Positions 15,406 through 24,023 of a DNA stretch of 31,469 nucleotides are shown piece by piece. The notes beneath the pieces were generated by a model. The model was not told the DNA's origin and ran no database searches. It saw nothing but the letters and a program-made list of their open reading frames with translations. A program made the position numbers and the translations under genes. Within the stretch, counting starts at the first letter, position 1. Each line of letters opens with the position of its first letter. The DNA is from a virus, in the IMG/VR virus record IMGVR_UViG_3300006033_000424, positions 1 to 31,469 of that record; one strand, written 5' to 3'.

Positions 15406-18400
15406 GACAGCGCACCTCCATATCTCTTCTCGTTCGTGATCACCTCAAGAACTGCGGCTCTGACGGACTGCCTCAATTCTTTCGAGATGGCCTCACCCTG
15501 TTTGCGTCCACCCGCCTCATCCGAACCGCCTTGTACGTTGATGTGGAAGTGTTGGGTAACCGCAACCCCGCCTCCGGCTCCTTCCACATACACACCGAGC
15601 TTGCCATTACTCATTCTCTTCAGAGGCAAAGCCGCTTCAGGTCCAGCCTCTCCAGCGACCCCCGCTCGGAAGGCCCCTCCACTTGCAAACTGGAAGAGTG
15701 TCGGTCGGGTCAGAACCTCACCATTACCGAAGGCGCCACCCTTGGCAAAAGCCTGTACGCCTGTACTGGAGAAGGCGTTACCAAGGGCGTTAAACTTCAG
15801 CCCCTGACCTCCACCCATCCCTGACAGATTCGAACCAGAGGAGAGGGAGTATTGCCCCGCCGACGCTGACGGGAGCAGGGCGTTAACAGCCCACCCAGCC
15901 AACATGGAGAAAGCCTTGTGGGCCAGAAGTTTGCTCAGGTAGGTGAGCATATCTGTGACCATTGACCGAACGTTCATCTTCCCGGTAGTGGCCAGGTTAG
16001 CGAACCCATCTGAAGCAATATCCAAAGCACCTGTAAGACCTTCTTTGAACGTCGATGCAAGGTCCTTGGCCTCGAAGTTGATCTCCTTCACAGCAGCCAG
16101 AAGACCTGCCATTGGGCTGAGCTGATCGAAGGCGATACCCTCTGCTTGTGACCTTGCAGCCTCAGACGCAGCAGTCATGCTCTGGGTGACGACCTCTAGT
16201 TGGGCCTTCAGTTTGTCCTGGTACTCCGTGTCACCTGCTGCATTCGCTATGTCTTTGTTGAGTTGTGCGACAAGTGAGCTGTACTCCTTGGTGACGTCCA
16301 GTTGAGCTTGTAACCCTGCTAGACGAACAGGGTCAGCCTCTTTTGTCAGGGCATAGTTTTGTAGTTCGTACTCCAGGTTGAGCCGCTGTTGTTCGTTAAG
16401 TACAGTAAGTGCATCAATGTGTTGGTTGACGGCTTTGGCTTTGGTGATGTCCCTATTAATCCTCAGTTCGTCGACACGGTATGCTGCATCGGATTGTTCC
16501 GTATCCAGACGAGCTTGGGCCTCTTTGAGGTCATTCTCCAGTGCCTTCCTACCGACAGACGTCAGCTTCGGGTTGGTCAACTGCTGCTGCAAGGTTTCAA
16601 CTTCCTTGCGAGCTGCGATGGCAGCCTGTTCAGCACGAGCCTCCCCAAGTTTGTACAGAGCTTCGTTGTACTGACCCTCCGAGAGCAGACGTTGAGTGTG
16701 GTAAAGCTCCAGATACTTCTCCGTCATGTCGGAGCTTTGCTGCATCTGTTTCAACTCTGTCTGAGCTACACGTCTAGCGGTCGCTGCTGCGTCTCGGGCA
16801 ATCCGGTCATCTGCGGTTTGGGAGCCACGAGGTCCCTTATTTGCCGCCGCCTTCCGATCCATCGCCACCCATGCGGCCTGTTGCTGCTCCGCGAGTCTCG
16901 ACAGAGCGGCTGCTCTGGTGTCATTGCCCTCCGCCCAGGCTTTTCCTGCCTGGTCCATGATGTTGGTCAGGCTGATAGCACGCAGAGCTTCCTTAGTGAG
17001 ATTGGCCTGGTCCGCGACATTTTTCAAACCATCTGCCATCGCCTGAATCTCAGACGTGGAGAGGTTAATGAGCATGTCTTGGGTGATCGGCCCGCTACCT
17101 GCCAGGTAGGCCTTGGACTGGTTCACTAGGTCAATCGAACTGGCGAGGCTCTTCATTTCCTCAGCCGTTGCGCGAGCCTTCAGGGCTTGCTCTGCCAATG
17201 CAGACGCCAACTCTGGACTAGACGCAGAGGCAACCTGCGCCTCCCACGCTGCGGCCCTCTCCAACAACTGGGCTGCTCCTTCCTCCGAAGCCCTACGCCG
17301 TACCAGTGCAAGTGCCTCCTCCCCGACGACTGCGTCACGGAAGAGCTTGTCATACCCCTCAGTAATTTCCTTGATAGCTGCGGTCGAGTCTAGTCCTGCC
17401 TTCTTGGCGTCCTCACTGATCCCAGCAAAGACGGACTTCTCGATAGCCGTCGCCATCTGGGACTGAAGATTATCGATAGATTCAGACGTCTTGTATGCGG
17501 AGGCCGTCAATCCTTGAAGAAGTTTGATTTCCCCGTCAATAAGGGAGTCAGAGGCCCCTGTCTCCCGCAGCTTCTGAATGTTGGCACGCACCTTGGCGAT
17601 CTCATCGCCGTACTCACGCTCCATCCCTGTGAGGGCGTCCAAGGTTCTCTTGGTTGTGCTCAACCGCAGCGACAAAGCATCATCGCCCTTGTACAGCCCA
17701 GCGTTGAGGACACGCTCAACCTTAGCCTGAACTTCAAGGATTTCGGCTGACTCATTCTCCAGCCTCTGGGTGATTGACTGCACACGCTGAGCTACGGCAC
17801 CGTCTGTCGCCTCCACCGCTTTCTCTTTCGCAGCCACCTTCAGACTAGCAAGCCGCCGCTCCAGATCAGCGATCTCGACTTCCGCGTAACCTGTGTAGTC
17901 GTTGGAGGCGCTCAGGTTTTTGACACGGCGCTCCAGCTCCGCCATCTCGGCGTTGACGTCATCCAATGACTTCGCGCTGTGGTCCAGCTTCTTGCTTTCC
18001 AGATAGTGGATACCCAGGATGCCTGCACCGACGATGCTACCTGCGGCAGCCACCCCAGTCATCATGGAGCCAGCTGCGGCCGCTGCCTGAGCAACCTTAA
18101 AAGCTACCAGGGCCTTCGTCGCTTTATCAATAGCCGACGCAACAAACGAGATCGTCTTGGAAAAGGCCGCCCCAAAACCGATGATAACGGCTACATCAAA
18201 CGCAGCCGACAGAGCCGTCTTGATCGCGTCCTGGTTCTTTACCACGTAGTCGAACAAAGAGGTCAGCGCCTTCAACACCTCAAGTGTTGAAGCCACAATT
18301 GACTTCATCAGACTGTTGAACTCAGTTGAGTTGAATGTAGCTTGAAGCTGCTTACCGATCTCTTGGAACCCGAGGTCTGCTTCCGTGCTTTGGTAGGCCC

Positions 18401-20312
18401 CGATGACAGAGGCGTTGTACGCCGATTGCGCCATCAAAATCGAGTATTTACCACTATCCTTGAGCCCCTTCGCCATGTTGGCGAGCGAACCTTCGGCCTT
18501 CTCCGCCAGCTCGCTTACACGGCGCAGGAGTGTGGTCTCTTCGTTATACGACGAGATCAACTCTTGACGCCACACACGACGTGAACGTTGGTTCGTCGCG
18601 GCCCGCAGGAAGTCCTGCTGCTCGATAAAGGACAACTGCTTGATCTTCGATACGGCATCGTCGATGTACTTCGACGCACCGTACTCTGTCTCTGCGGAAG
18701 GGTCGTACCGACCAATGCCTGCTCTCCGCATCGCCCTCTCAGCGCGAAGGCTGATAGGTGTACCCATCAAATCATCAAGGAAGTTCCTAACGTAGGTACC
18801 TGCCTTCTGACCTCGAATACCAGTCTGGGCGAGGTTTGCCAACAGTGCCGACGCTTCTTCGATCTGAATGTTAAAGCTGCCGGCGACCCCGGTAATGTTT
18901 GTGAAAGCCTTAGCGATGTCGTCAAACGAAGCATTCACCGAGATAGCGGTGTAGCTCATGATGTTCGCGGCCCGCTCGAAGTTCTCGGCCATGATCCCAG
19001 GGTCTTGGGATGCGAGGCCAAAGTTGTAGAGCGTATCCAACACCATTGCAGTGGTCTCGCCCAAGCCTTTCTGAGCGAATACCGCAGCATCCGACGCCGT
19101 CTTCAGGAGTCCAATGCCCCGTGAAGCATCGACACCTGCAAGGCTCAACTTATGGAGGGCGTCTGCGTTCTCCTCGACTGTGAAGACCGAGTCCCGAGCA
19201 ACGTTGGTGAGATCCTTGAGGATCGTTTCGCGGACACCCCGCAGGGTCTCACCTTGGGAGAATCCCTTGGTATCCACAGTCGCAATGAATTGCGCTTGGA
19301 AGGTGGTATCCAGGCCACCTGTGATCGAGTCCTTAACGGATTTCGTTGCCGCTGCTGCTGCCAGAAGCACGGGCACCAGTTTGGCGTAGGAGAGCCACAA
19401 CCCGCCCAACACCCCTGTTACACCCCGCAAGGTTGCGTGGGTTGTCTGTTGAGCAAGGTTGAAGGCATGAGTGTGCAGCGTTGCATCACGAGCCACCGTG
19501 CCTGCTTCCTTGACACGTTGGGAAAGCAAGGACAAGGAGGGGGTGTTCAGGGCAGCCCCCCTGTAGAGAAGGCCTTCGGCGACAGCGACTTGTTTAACGG
19601 CTGCGGCCCTATCTTGTAGGAGTTTGAGCCTATTCTGCTCTACAGAAGCAGCTCCAGCTGCGGCACTCGCAGCCATTACCTGTGCCAGCTCACGCTCACG
19701 ATCTGCGGCAACTTTGGCCGCTGCGGCCCGCTCCTGGAGGAGTTTGATCCTATTCTGCTCTACAGAGGCAGCCCCAGCCGCAGCGCCTGCCGCAACAACC
19801 CTGGACAACTCAAGTTCCCGGTCTGCGGCAGCCTTGGCCGCTGCGGCTCGCTCCTGGAGGAGTTTGTTTCTGTTGTTTTCAACGGCGGAAACCCCAGCCG
19901 CAGCGCCTGCCGCAACAACCCTGGACAACTCAAGTTCCCGGTCTGCGGCAGCCTTGGCCGCTGCGGCCCGCTCCTGGAGGAGTTTGTTTCTGTTGTTCTC
20001 TACAGACGCTGCGCCTGCGGAGGCGCTAACTGCGGCCCTTGTGGCACTAGCTGCGGCCTGTGCGCTTGACCCGACCCCTCTAAGCTTCGCCTCGTAGGCG
20101 GTCATAGCAAGCTGTGACGCCTCCAGAGCTGCCTTCAGCTCCGTGACGTCCCTCTCCAGACGCTTGACTTTGTCGTTCTGGGCTTGACTTCCACCCGTAC
20201 CAAGGGCTTTGAGTTTGGTGTCGATAGCCGTTAGTTTTCTATCAGCCGAGGAAGTGTCGACATCTAGGACGAGGGTGGCCCCGGCGTTAGCAGATCCAGT
20301 TTCATTGATCAT
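15402..20312 (-). CDS. H: Tail tape measure protein (lambda H-like)
   Basis: A 1636-residue protein that sets tail length and is released during DNA injection. The N-terminal 340 residues are Ala/Glu/Lys-rich coiled coil and include four copies of a 40-residue repeat (LLQERAAAAKAAADRE) at about residues 87-230. A TP901-type tape measure core follows (QFIATVDTKGF and then TTAMVLDTLYNFGLA, about 340-560). Hydrophobic segments appear near 700-765, including VAVIIGFGAAF and IVGAGILGIHYL. Long coiled coil runs to about 1480, and a lambda-type C-terminal domain (SMLAGWAVNALL, then AFAKGGAFGNGEVL and GEAGPEAALPL) closes it. The ATG follows GGAG, and the gene starts 21 bases after the GT stop. Confidence 0.95.
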   Translation of the reverse strand: MINETGSANAGATLVLDVDTSSADRKLTAIDTKLKALGTGGSQAQNDKVKRLERDVTELKAALEASQLAMTAYEAKLRGVGSSAQAAASATRAAVSASAGAASVENNRNKLLQERAAAAKAAADRELELSRVVAAGAAAGVSAVENNRNKLLQERAAAAKAAADRELELSRVVAAGAAAGAASVEQNRIKLLQERAAAAKVAADRERELAQVMAASAAAGAASVEQNRLKLLQDRAAAVKQVAVAEGLLYRGAALNTPSLSLLSQRVKEAGTVARDATLHTHAFNLAQQTTHATLRGVTGVLGGLWLSYAKLVPVLLAAAAATKSVKDSITGGLDTTFQAQFIATVDTKGFSQGETLRGVRETILKDLTNVARDSVFTVEENADALHKLSLAGVDASRGIGLLKTASDAAVFAQKGLGETTAMVLDTLYNFGLASQDPGIMAENFERAANIMSYTAISVNASFDDIAKAFTNITGVAGSFNIQIEEASALLANLAQTGIRGQKAGTYVRNFLDDLMGTPISLRAERAMRRAGIGRYDPSAETEYGASKYIDDAVSKIKQLSFIEQQDFLRAATNQRSRRVWRQELISSYNEETTLLRRVSELAEKAEGSLANMAKGLKDSGKYSILMAQSAYNASVIGAYQSTEADLGFQEIGKQLQATFNSTEFNSLMKSIVASTLEVLKALTSLFDYVVKNQDAIKTALSAAFDVAVIIGFGAAFSKTISFVASAIDKATKALVAFKVAQAAAAAGSMMTGVAAAGSIVGAGILGIHYLESKKLDHSAKSLDDVNAEMAELERRVKNLSASNDYTGYAEVEIADLERRLASLKVAAKEKAVEATDGAVAQRVQSITQRLENESAEILEVQAKVERVLNAGLYKGDDALSLRLSTTKRTLDALTGMEREYGDEIAKVRANIQKLRETGASDSLIDGEIKLLQGLTASAYKTSESIDNLQSQMATAIEKSVFAGISEDAKKAGLDSTAAIKEITEGYDKLFRDAVVGEEALALVRRRASEEGAAQLLERAAAWEAQVASASSPELASALAEQALKARATAEEMKSLASSIDLVNQSKAYLAGSGPITQDMLINLSTSEIQAMADGLKNVADQANLTKEALRAISLTNIMDQAGKAWAEGNDTRAAALSRLAEQQQAAWVAMDRKAAANKGPRGSQTADDRIARDAAATARRVAQTELKQMQQSSDMTEKYLELYHTQRLLSEGQYNEALYKLGEARAEQAAIAARKEVETLQQQLTNPKLTSVGRKALENDLKEAQARLDTEQSDAAYRVDELRINRDITKAKAVNQHIDALTVLNEQQRLNLEYELQNYALTKEADPVRLAGLQAQLDVTKEYSSLVAQLNKDIANAAGDTEYQDKLKAQLEVVTQSMTAASEAARSQAEGIAFDQLSPMAGLLAAVKEINFEAKDLASTFKEGLTGALDIASDGFANLATTGKMNVRSMVTDMLTYLSKLLAHKAFSMLAGWAVNALLPSASAGQYSLSSGSNLSGMGGGQGLKFNALGNAFSSTGVQAFAKGGAFGNGEVLTRPTLFQFASGGAFRAGVAGEAGPEAALPLKRMSNGKLGVYVEGAGGGVAVTQHFHINVQGGSDEAGGRKQGEAISKELRQSVRAAVLEVITNEKRYGGALS
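19621..20050 (-). repeat. 120-bp tandem repeats in the tape measure gene
   Basis: A strict 120-base period is visible: the motif agtttg recurs at 19621, 19741, 19861 and 19981. The segments 19772-19860 and 19892-19980 differ at only one position (t19848 against c19968), which points to recent duplication or gene conversion. Each unit encodes 40 residues of Ala-rich coiled coil. The fourth copy degenerates after about 70 bases. Confidence 0.9.
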
Positions 20313-20333
20313 GTCCGGGGCTCCTCAATACTG

Positions 20334-20974
20334 CTAAGTGGTTGTCTGATGTTTTCGCATGGTTGTTAGCGCGACCCGTTCAGCAATCTGTAGTTTAGTG
20401 AAAGTCTCACTTCTGACATCTTCTGGGACGCCCATGTAGTCAAATATGACTGGTAGAGAGGAGTAGTTGAGGCCTGTCGGACCAGAAAAGCCGTGCATCC
20501 ACTGGGTCTCCAAAGCGTAGAGAACGTTGATGGCAAGGGTGTTCTCTTCCCAGACCTCTGGTAGCTCCTGCTCCCCCAAGTCCTCCAAGGTTATGCCGAT
20601 TTTTCTCAGCTCTTCCTCAGATGGACCGGGGGTGAAGAGCCTCTCTACGACTTCACGGAGTTTTTTTCCACTTGCCGGCCCTCAAGGGTGGCAGCGATGT
20701 AAGCGTCCAGGATTGCCTTACCAAATGTGGGGTAATTGTCGAGCACCTGTTCCAGGGCCTCGGCACTGAAGGGGGTGTCAACCTTCTCCCACCCGACCAT
20801 CAAATCCATCAGGGCTTCTACATCGGTGGTTTCCCCCTTAGACAGGCCTTCGAGGAACTCGGCCATCGCCTTCCGCCCCTTGTGCTTGAAGGTGCCACGG
20901 ATTTCAACAGGACCGTTCGGGGTAGGGATCTCAACGTCCAAGGTGAAGGTCGGTTTCGGTTGTACGGTGAACAT
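20334..20974 (-). CDS. GT: GT tail assembly chaperone made by -1 frameshift
   Basis: The G frame ends with TAG at 20647-20645, but a -1 shift at A AAA AAC (20666-20660) would join it to the downstream T frame. The result is a fusion of about 213 residues: 105 from G and 108 from the T frame, continuing KKLREVVERLF and on to the T region. The T part is charged and helical (ALETQWMHGFSGP, AERVALTTMRKHQTTT). In lambda, G and GT are chaperones for the tape measure and major tail protein and are present in a ratio set by frameshifting. The T frame has a TTG at 20588 but no convincing independent start. Confidence 0.85.
20645..20974 (-). CDS. G: Tail assembly chaperone G (zero-frame product)
   Basis: A 109-residue protein, beta-rich at first (MFTVQPKPTFTLDVEIPTPN) and helical in the second half. 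Position between the major tail and tape measure genes, length, and a slippery heptamer at its 3' end make it the lambda G equivalent. It is expected to bind the tape measure during tail assembly. GAGGAT just upstream serves as the ribosome binding site. Part of the translation is expected to shift to GT. Confidence 0.9.
   Translation of the reverse strand: MFTVQPKPTFTLDVEIPTPNGPVEIRGTFKHKGRKAMAEFLEGLSKGETTDVEALMDLMVGWEKVDTPFSAEALEQVLDNYPTFGKAILDAYIAATLEGRQVEKNSVKS
20660..20666 (-). promoter_or_regulatory. Programmed -1 ribosomal frameshift site A AAA AAC
   Basis: On the minus strand the G frame reads GTG GAA AAA AAC TCC, which contains the heptamer A AAA AAC, an efficient X XXY YYZ slip sequence in bacteria. 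It lies five codons before the G stop. The -1 frame is open upstream of T, so slippage gives the GT fusion. I did not find an obvious stimulatory hairpin close downstream by eye. Confidence 0.88.
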
Positions 20975-20991
20975 AGGTAAATCCTCGTGGT

Positions 20992-21037
20992 GGTCCCGGG
21001 TTATGTGTAGCCGTCCAGGCCCGGGACCCGAACGGCT
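20992..21037 (-). promoter_or_regulatory. Possible RNA pseudoknot in the G leader
   Basis: Two interleaved inverted repeats lie between the major tail gene and G. GGTCCCGGG at 20992-21000 pairs with CCCGGGACC at 21020-21028 (9 bp). AGCCGT at 21009-21014 pairs with ACGGCT at 21032-21037 (6 bp). Each arm of the second stem lies on the far side of one arm of the first, which is H-type pseudoknot order. In the minus-strand RNA the loops are 3, 5 and 8 bases. The structure ends about six bases before the G ribosome binding site and could tune G translation or protect the V transcript. Confidence 0.5.
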
Positions 21038-21051
21038 TTATGGTTTACAGC

Positions 21052-21705
21052 TTATGCCGCGTAGCGAACCGGCTCGGCGGCGTACGACAGAGTGATCTGG
21101 GACATCAGGGCTTCGTTCTGAGCCATTGTCGGCACACGCAACAGAGACCAGTAAGCGTTGGCAGCCAGGCGGGAGCCGTTACTGAACTCCATCAGCAGGC
21201 CGAACGGCTTGCGGGCTTCGTCCGCAGCAACCACGTCTGCGTACCAAGCCAGAGCCGGATCATCGTAGACGTCGATAGTCATGTTCACCGCACTGCGGAT
21301 GGTCGGCATCTGGCGGGCGACAACGTCCTGGATGGTCGACACGTCGGTGAACTGGACTTCGCCGCCGCTCGCGGAAAGACCCTTCACCTGGGAGATCGCA
21401 GTCCAAGTTGTCACCTTACGGATGGAGCCGACGCCCGTACCGGACGGGTACTTGGAAAGATCCGTGGTGTTGATGTTCTCCAGAACCACCGTACTACCTG
21501 TGGTACCCGCCCCGCAGCGAACGACGCGCTGATCCAGCAGACCCCAGCCGGAGCTGACTTCGACGTAGTCACCGACAGCGAAGGTATGGGCCGCCGAAGT
21601 GGTCATCTGACACGAGGTAGCGTTCGTGGCAGCAGTAACGTTCACTGCGTTGGAGTAAGTTTTTGCAATCTTGACCGTGGTGCCGGTCGAGAGGGTGATG
21701 GCCAT
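21052..21705 (-). CDS. V: Major tail protein (lambda V-like)
   Basis: A 217-residue beta-rich protein (MAITLSTGTTVKIAKTY at the start). Its position between the tail terminator and G, its length and its all-beta pattern fit a siphovirus tail tube protein, which polymerises into the tail tube. AGGAG before the ATG at 21705 supports this start over an ATG eight codons upstream. It has its own strong promoter about 100 bases upstream, in line with the high copy number needed. Confidence 0.85.
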   Translation of the reverse strand: MAITLSTGTTVKIAKTYSNAVNVTAATNATSCQMTTSAAHTFAVGDYVEVSSGWGLLDQRVVRCGAGTTGSTVVLENINTTDLSKYPSGTGVGSIRKVTTWTAISQVKGLSASGGEVQFTDVSTIQDVVARQMPTIRSAVNMTIDVYDDPALAWYADVVAADEARKPFGLLMEFSNGSRLAANAYWSLLRVPTMAQNEALMSQITLSYAAEPVRYAA

Positions 21706-21805
21706 TTTGTTCTCCTGAATTGCATGCAAGGACGGCCGAGCAGGTCCGCCCGAGCCTTGTCAGGAGAGTACCAAATAAGAAAAACTGATGCAAGGATAAG
21801 CAGGG

Positions 21806-21834
21806 TTTATATTAGGCCCATGAAAGACTGTCAA
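21806..21834 (-). promoter_or_regulatory. Strong sigma70-type promoter before the major tail gene
   Basis: On the minus strand, TTGACA (21834-21829, perfect -35) and TATAAA (21811-21806, five of six -10 bases) are separated by exactly 17 bases. Transcription would begin near 21799, about 95 bases before the major tail ATG. The -35 lies inside the 3' end of the upstream tail terminator gene. Confidence 0.7.
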
Positions 21835-22222
21835 AGAAGAACGGGGCGCGAAAATCCTGGGAGACCCACCCGTCCCGCTCCTGCTTCCTCCCAGCTCTTG
21901 GGACCTCAAACTGTACTTTGGTAGTCCTGGTAAAACTGACAACATTCTCGATGGAGTCAATCAACCCAAGTCGGGTCAGCGTGCCTGTTCCACCTTTTGA
22001 CATCAACGTGAACACCGCCTCCCCATAAACTCGACGCTCTGGGTGGTCGTTGATCGTCATCTGCGTAGCATCATCAAAGTCGACCTGCACCTTGATGAAG
22101 TGATCACCAACCTTGTCAAGGTCGATCTCTAGTGTGTTCTCCCAGAACACAGGGACGCTGACTGCAAGGGTTTCGGTGACCAGTTGGACGATGGAGTTTC
22201 TGGCTTCAGTGTAAGTTGTCAT
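21812..22222 (-). CDS. U: Tail terminator protein (lambda U-like)
   Basis: A 136-residue protein with an N-terminal helix (YTEARNSIVQLVTETLA), then a beta-sheet core (FIKVQVDFDD, VYGEAVFTLMSK) and a basic GRKQERDGW segment. The length, pattern and place directly upstream of the tail tube gene fit the U-type terminator, which caps the tail and joins it to the head. The ATG overlaps the preceding stop by four bases. The call rests more on gene order than on motifs. Confidence 0.7.
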   Translation of the reverse strand: MTTYTEARNSIVQLVTETLAVSVPVFWENTLEIDLDKVGDHFIKVQVDFDDATQMTINDHPERRVYGEAVFTLMSKGGTGTLTRLGLIDSIENVVSFTRTTKVQFEVPRAGRKQERDGWVSQDFRAPFFFDSLSWA

Positions 22223-22704
22223 GTCTTGAACCTCCCCATCATGGGTTTGGTGATCAGGGCGTAGGTGTGCTTCAAGTGGTTGAGCGTCTTGGCCCTGACA
22301 GCATCTCTACCTACGTTCACAGGCCTAAAGCTAATGGTCCCGTTTTCAATCTTCCAGGCGTAGGGCTCATCGTGTTCAGCTGCGTTGGTGAGGAATGCCC
22401 GCTGTCCAAGGGTGAAGCCGGATAGGTTGAAGTTGCCTTTACCCCAAGGTGCAGAGACTGGGTCAGGGTAGTCCAGCCCGTAGTAATCCTTCGTCGACAC
22501 GAAAGTTGTGTCAGGACTCCCGAATGACACGTTCCAGTTAGAAGCGAAGTCACCGGAATAGACGGGGCTGATGTTAGTGGCCCAGGCCTGGGCGTCGTAC
22601 ATCATGGTGAATACGACCCCCTCAAGTTGTCGCTTGGTGTTCGCCACCCACGTAGCGCACTGAGCCCTGAACTGTGACAGGTTGGTGATACGAACGGAGA
22701 TCAT
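22219..22704 (-). CDS. Minor tail / tail completion protein (lambda Z or HK97 gp10-like)
   Basis: A 161-residue protein. It opens MISVRITNLSQFRAQCATWV with a helix, then a WATNISPVYSGDFASNW motif typical of gp10/Z-type proteins. Gene order (directly before U) agrees. Z-like proteins finish the tail so it can attach to the head. The ATG is one base after the previous stop, which excludes a longer frame starting in the upstream gene. Confidence 0.7.
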   Translation of the reverse strand: MISVRITNLSQFRAQCATWVANTKRQLEGVVFTMMYDAQAWATNISPVYSGDFASNWNVSFGSPDTTFVSTKDYYGLDYPDPVSAPWGKGNFNLSGFTLGQRAFLTNAAEHDEPYAWKIENGTISFRPVNVGRDAVRAKTLNHLKHTYALITKPMMGRFKT

Positions 22705-22705
22705 G

Positions 22706-23536
22706 TCAGGTCCGCCTGATGTGCGCTGCCACGTAGCCGCCTTGGAGGTGCGCGGAGAGAATCTTCCAGTGTTCCCCTCGGAAGGTGGCGACACCCCCAG
22801 CGCGTACCGTCTGAGAAGCTGGGAGGAGCAGTTGAGCATCGCCCGTCTCGTACTTGACAGACGCTTGGGACAGGTACAGGAAGTGCTCCTGCCAGCGCAG
22901 AAATAGACCCCGGGTTGTCGCAGCCGTCTGAGTGTAGGTCTCTGTCACAGGGTCGAGGATGCGCTCTCCAGCTAGATCCACAACCACTAGGGGGTCATCC
23001 AGTACGTTTGAGAGGGCATCTGTAAGACCAGAGACCAGCTTGTAACTGTTCCGCACCAGGTAATACCGACCAGGGGTGCTCAGGATCGAGTTCTCCGGGA
23101 CACTCTCGTAGCCGGAGAAGAAGATGTGGTACTGGGGGTGGTACTCGGAGGAGTCTCTTTCGTCGGTTCCGTACTTGTTGAAGTCGATGGATGCGTATGC
23201 CAGCGTTCCAGCAGCCTCCGCCAACACCTGCGGGATTGATCGGATCTCCACAACATCGTCGGCTCCTTGGATGACGAAACGGGCACGGATTTTCTCGGTC
23301 TTCCAGTAGTCGAACGAACTGTCGCTGACCAGGTAAGGTTGTGCATCGATCTTGATCACGCCTCGGGTTGGGATGACCACAGCAGGGTCAGCAGACATGT
23401 TCCGGATCTTGATCCTTGTACCTTCAGTGCGGTACATGTCCAACGGCTCCAACTGGCAGCGGAAACTGTAAGTAGAGTCGTAGGCATCGACAGCCCGCAC
23501 CTTGTCAAAGAATTTCGCAACCTTGGTCAGCTTCAT
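22706..23536 (-). CDS. Hypothetical head-tail region structural protein
   Basis: A 276-residue protein of beta-rich pattern, with a helical N-terminus (KVAKFFDKVRAVDAYDSTYS) and a C-terminal ATFRGEHWKILSAHL. A PRGVIKI-like beta section and SFDYWKTEKIRARFVIQG lie in the first third. I do not recognise a family. Place between a connector-like gene and the Z-like gene suggests a head closure or neck protein. It starts four bases after the previous stop and ends one base before the next ATG. Confidence 0.8.
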   Translation of the reverse strand: MKLTKVAKFFDKVRAVDAYDSTYSFRCQLEPLDMYRTEGTRIKIRNMSADPAVVIPTRGVIKIDAQPYLVSDSSFDYWKTEKIRARFVIQGADDVVEIRSIPQVLAEAAGTLAYASIDFNKYGTDERDSSEYHPQYHIFFSGYESVPENSILSTPGRYYLVRNSYKLVSGLTDALSNVLDDPLVVVDLAGERILDPVTETYTQTAATTRGLFLRWQEHFLYLSQASVKYETGDAQLLLPASQTVRAGGVATFRGEHWKILSAHLQGGYVAAHIRRT

Positions 23537-23540
23537 TGGG

Positions 23541-24023
23541 TTACCCGTTGGTGATCGGATCGGAACCGGGGGTTACTGCACTAAAGTAGGGGCGGGGGGT
23601 GCGAACACGCCCTTCCTGCCCGAGTGCAAGGTAGGCCTCCTGAAGTTTCTTCCGCCACCGCTCATAGGCCGTGTTCACAGCCTTGATCGTCTCTCGATGA
23701 GGGTCGTTGAACCTCTCCATGCGGGCCTTCCCGTCCTCAATAGCCTTCGGGCTGAACATGGGCATCGACGCGGTCAAGGCTCGTGCCACCGCATAGGTTG
23801 CGAAGAGTCTGGCGTACCTCATGAACCTTTCCTGGGTACCTGTGAGAACAGGTTCCGGGACTAGGCTCATGTAGAAGGCATGGAGGCCGTCGCCGACCTC
23901 GTCCAACTCGGCCTCAAGGGTGTCCTCGTGGAGTTGGAGGTCGAACTCTGAATCCTCCAACTCCTCGTCACTCACACCCAAAGCCCCACGGACGTCGGCA
24001 GGAGTCGTGTAGTTACTCAACAT
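23541..24023 (-). CDS. Head-tail connector-like protein
   Basis: A 160-residue, mostly helical protein (YTTPADVRGALGVSDEELED at the N-terminus, then a helix ERFMRYARLFATYAVARAL and another with FNDPHRETIKAVNTAYERW). Small helical proteins in this place after the capsid gene are usually head-completion adaptors that sit under the portal. Its ATG overlaps the previous gene by 11 bases. The functional assignment is from pattern and position. Confidence 0.7.
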   Translation of the reverse strand: MLSNYTTPADVRGALGVSDEELEDSEFDLQLHEDTLEAELDEVGDGLHAFYMSLVPEPVLTGTQERFMRYARLFATYAVARALTASMPMFSPKAIEDGKARMERFNDPHRETIKAVNTAYERWRKKLQEAYLALGQEGRVRTPRPYFSAVTPGSDPITNG

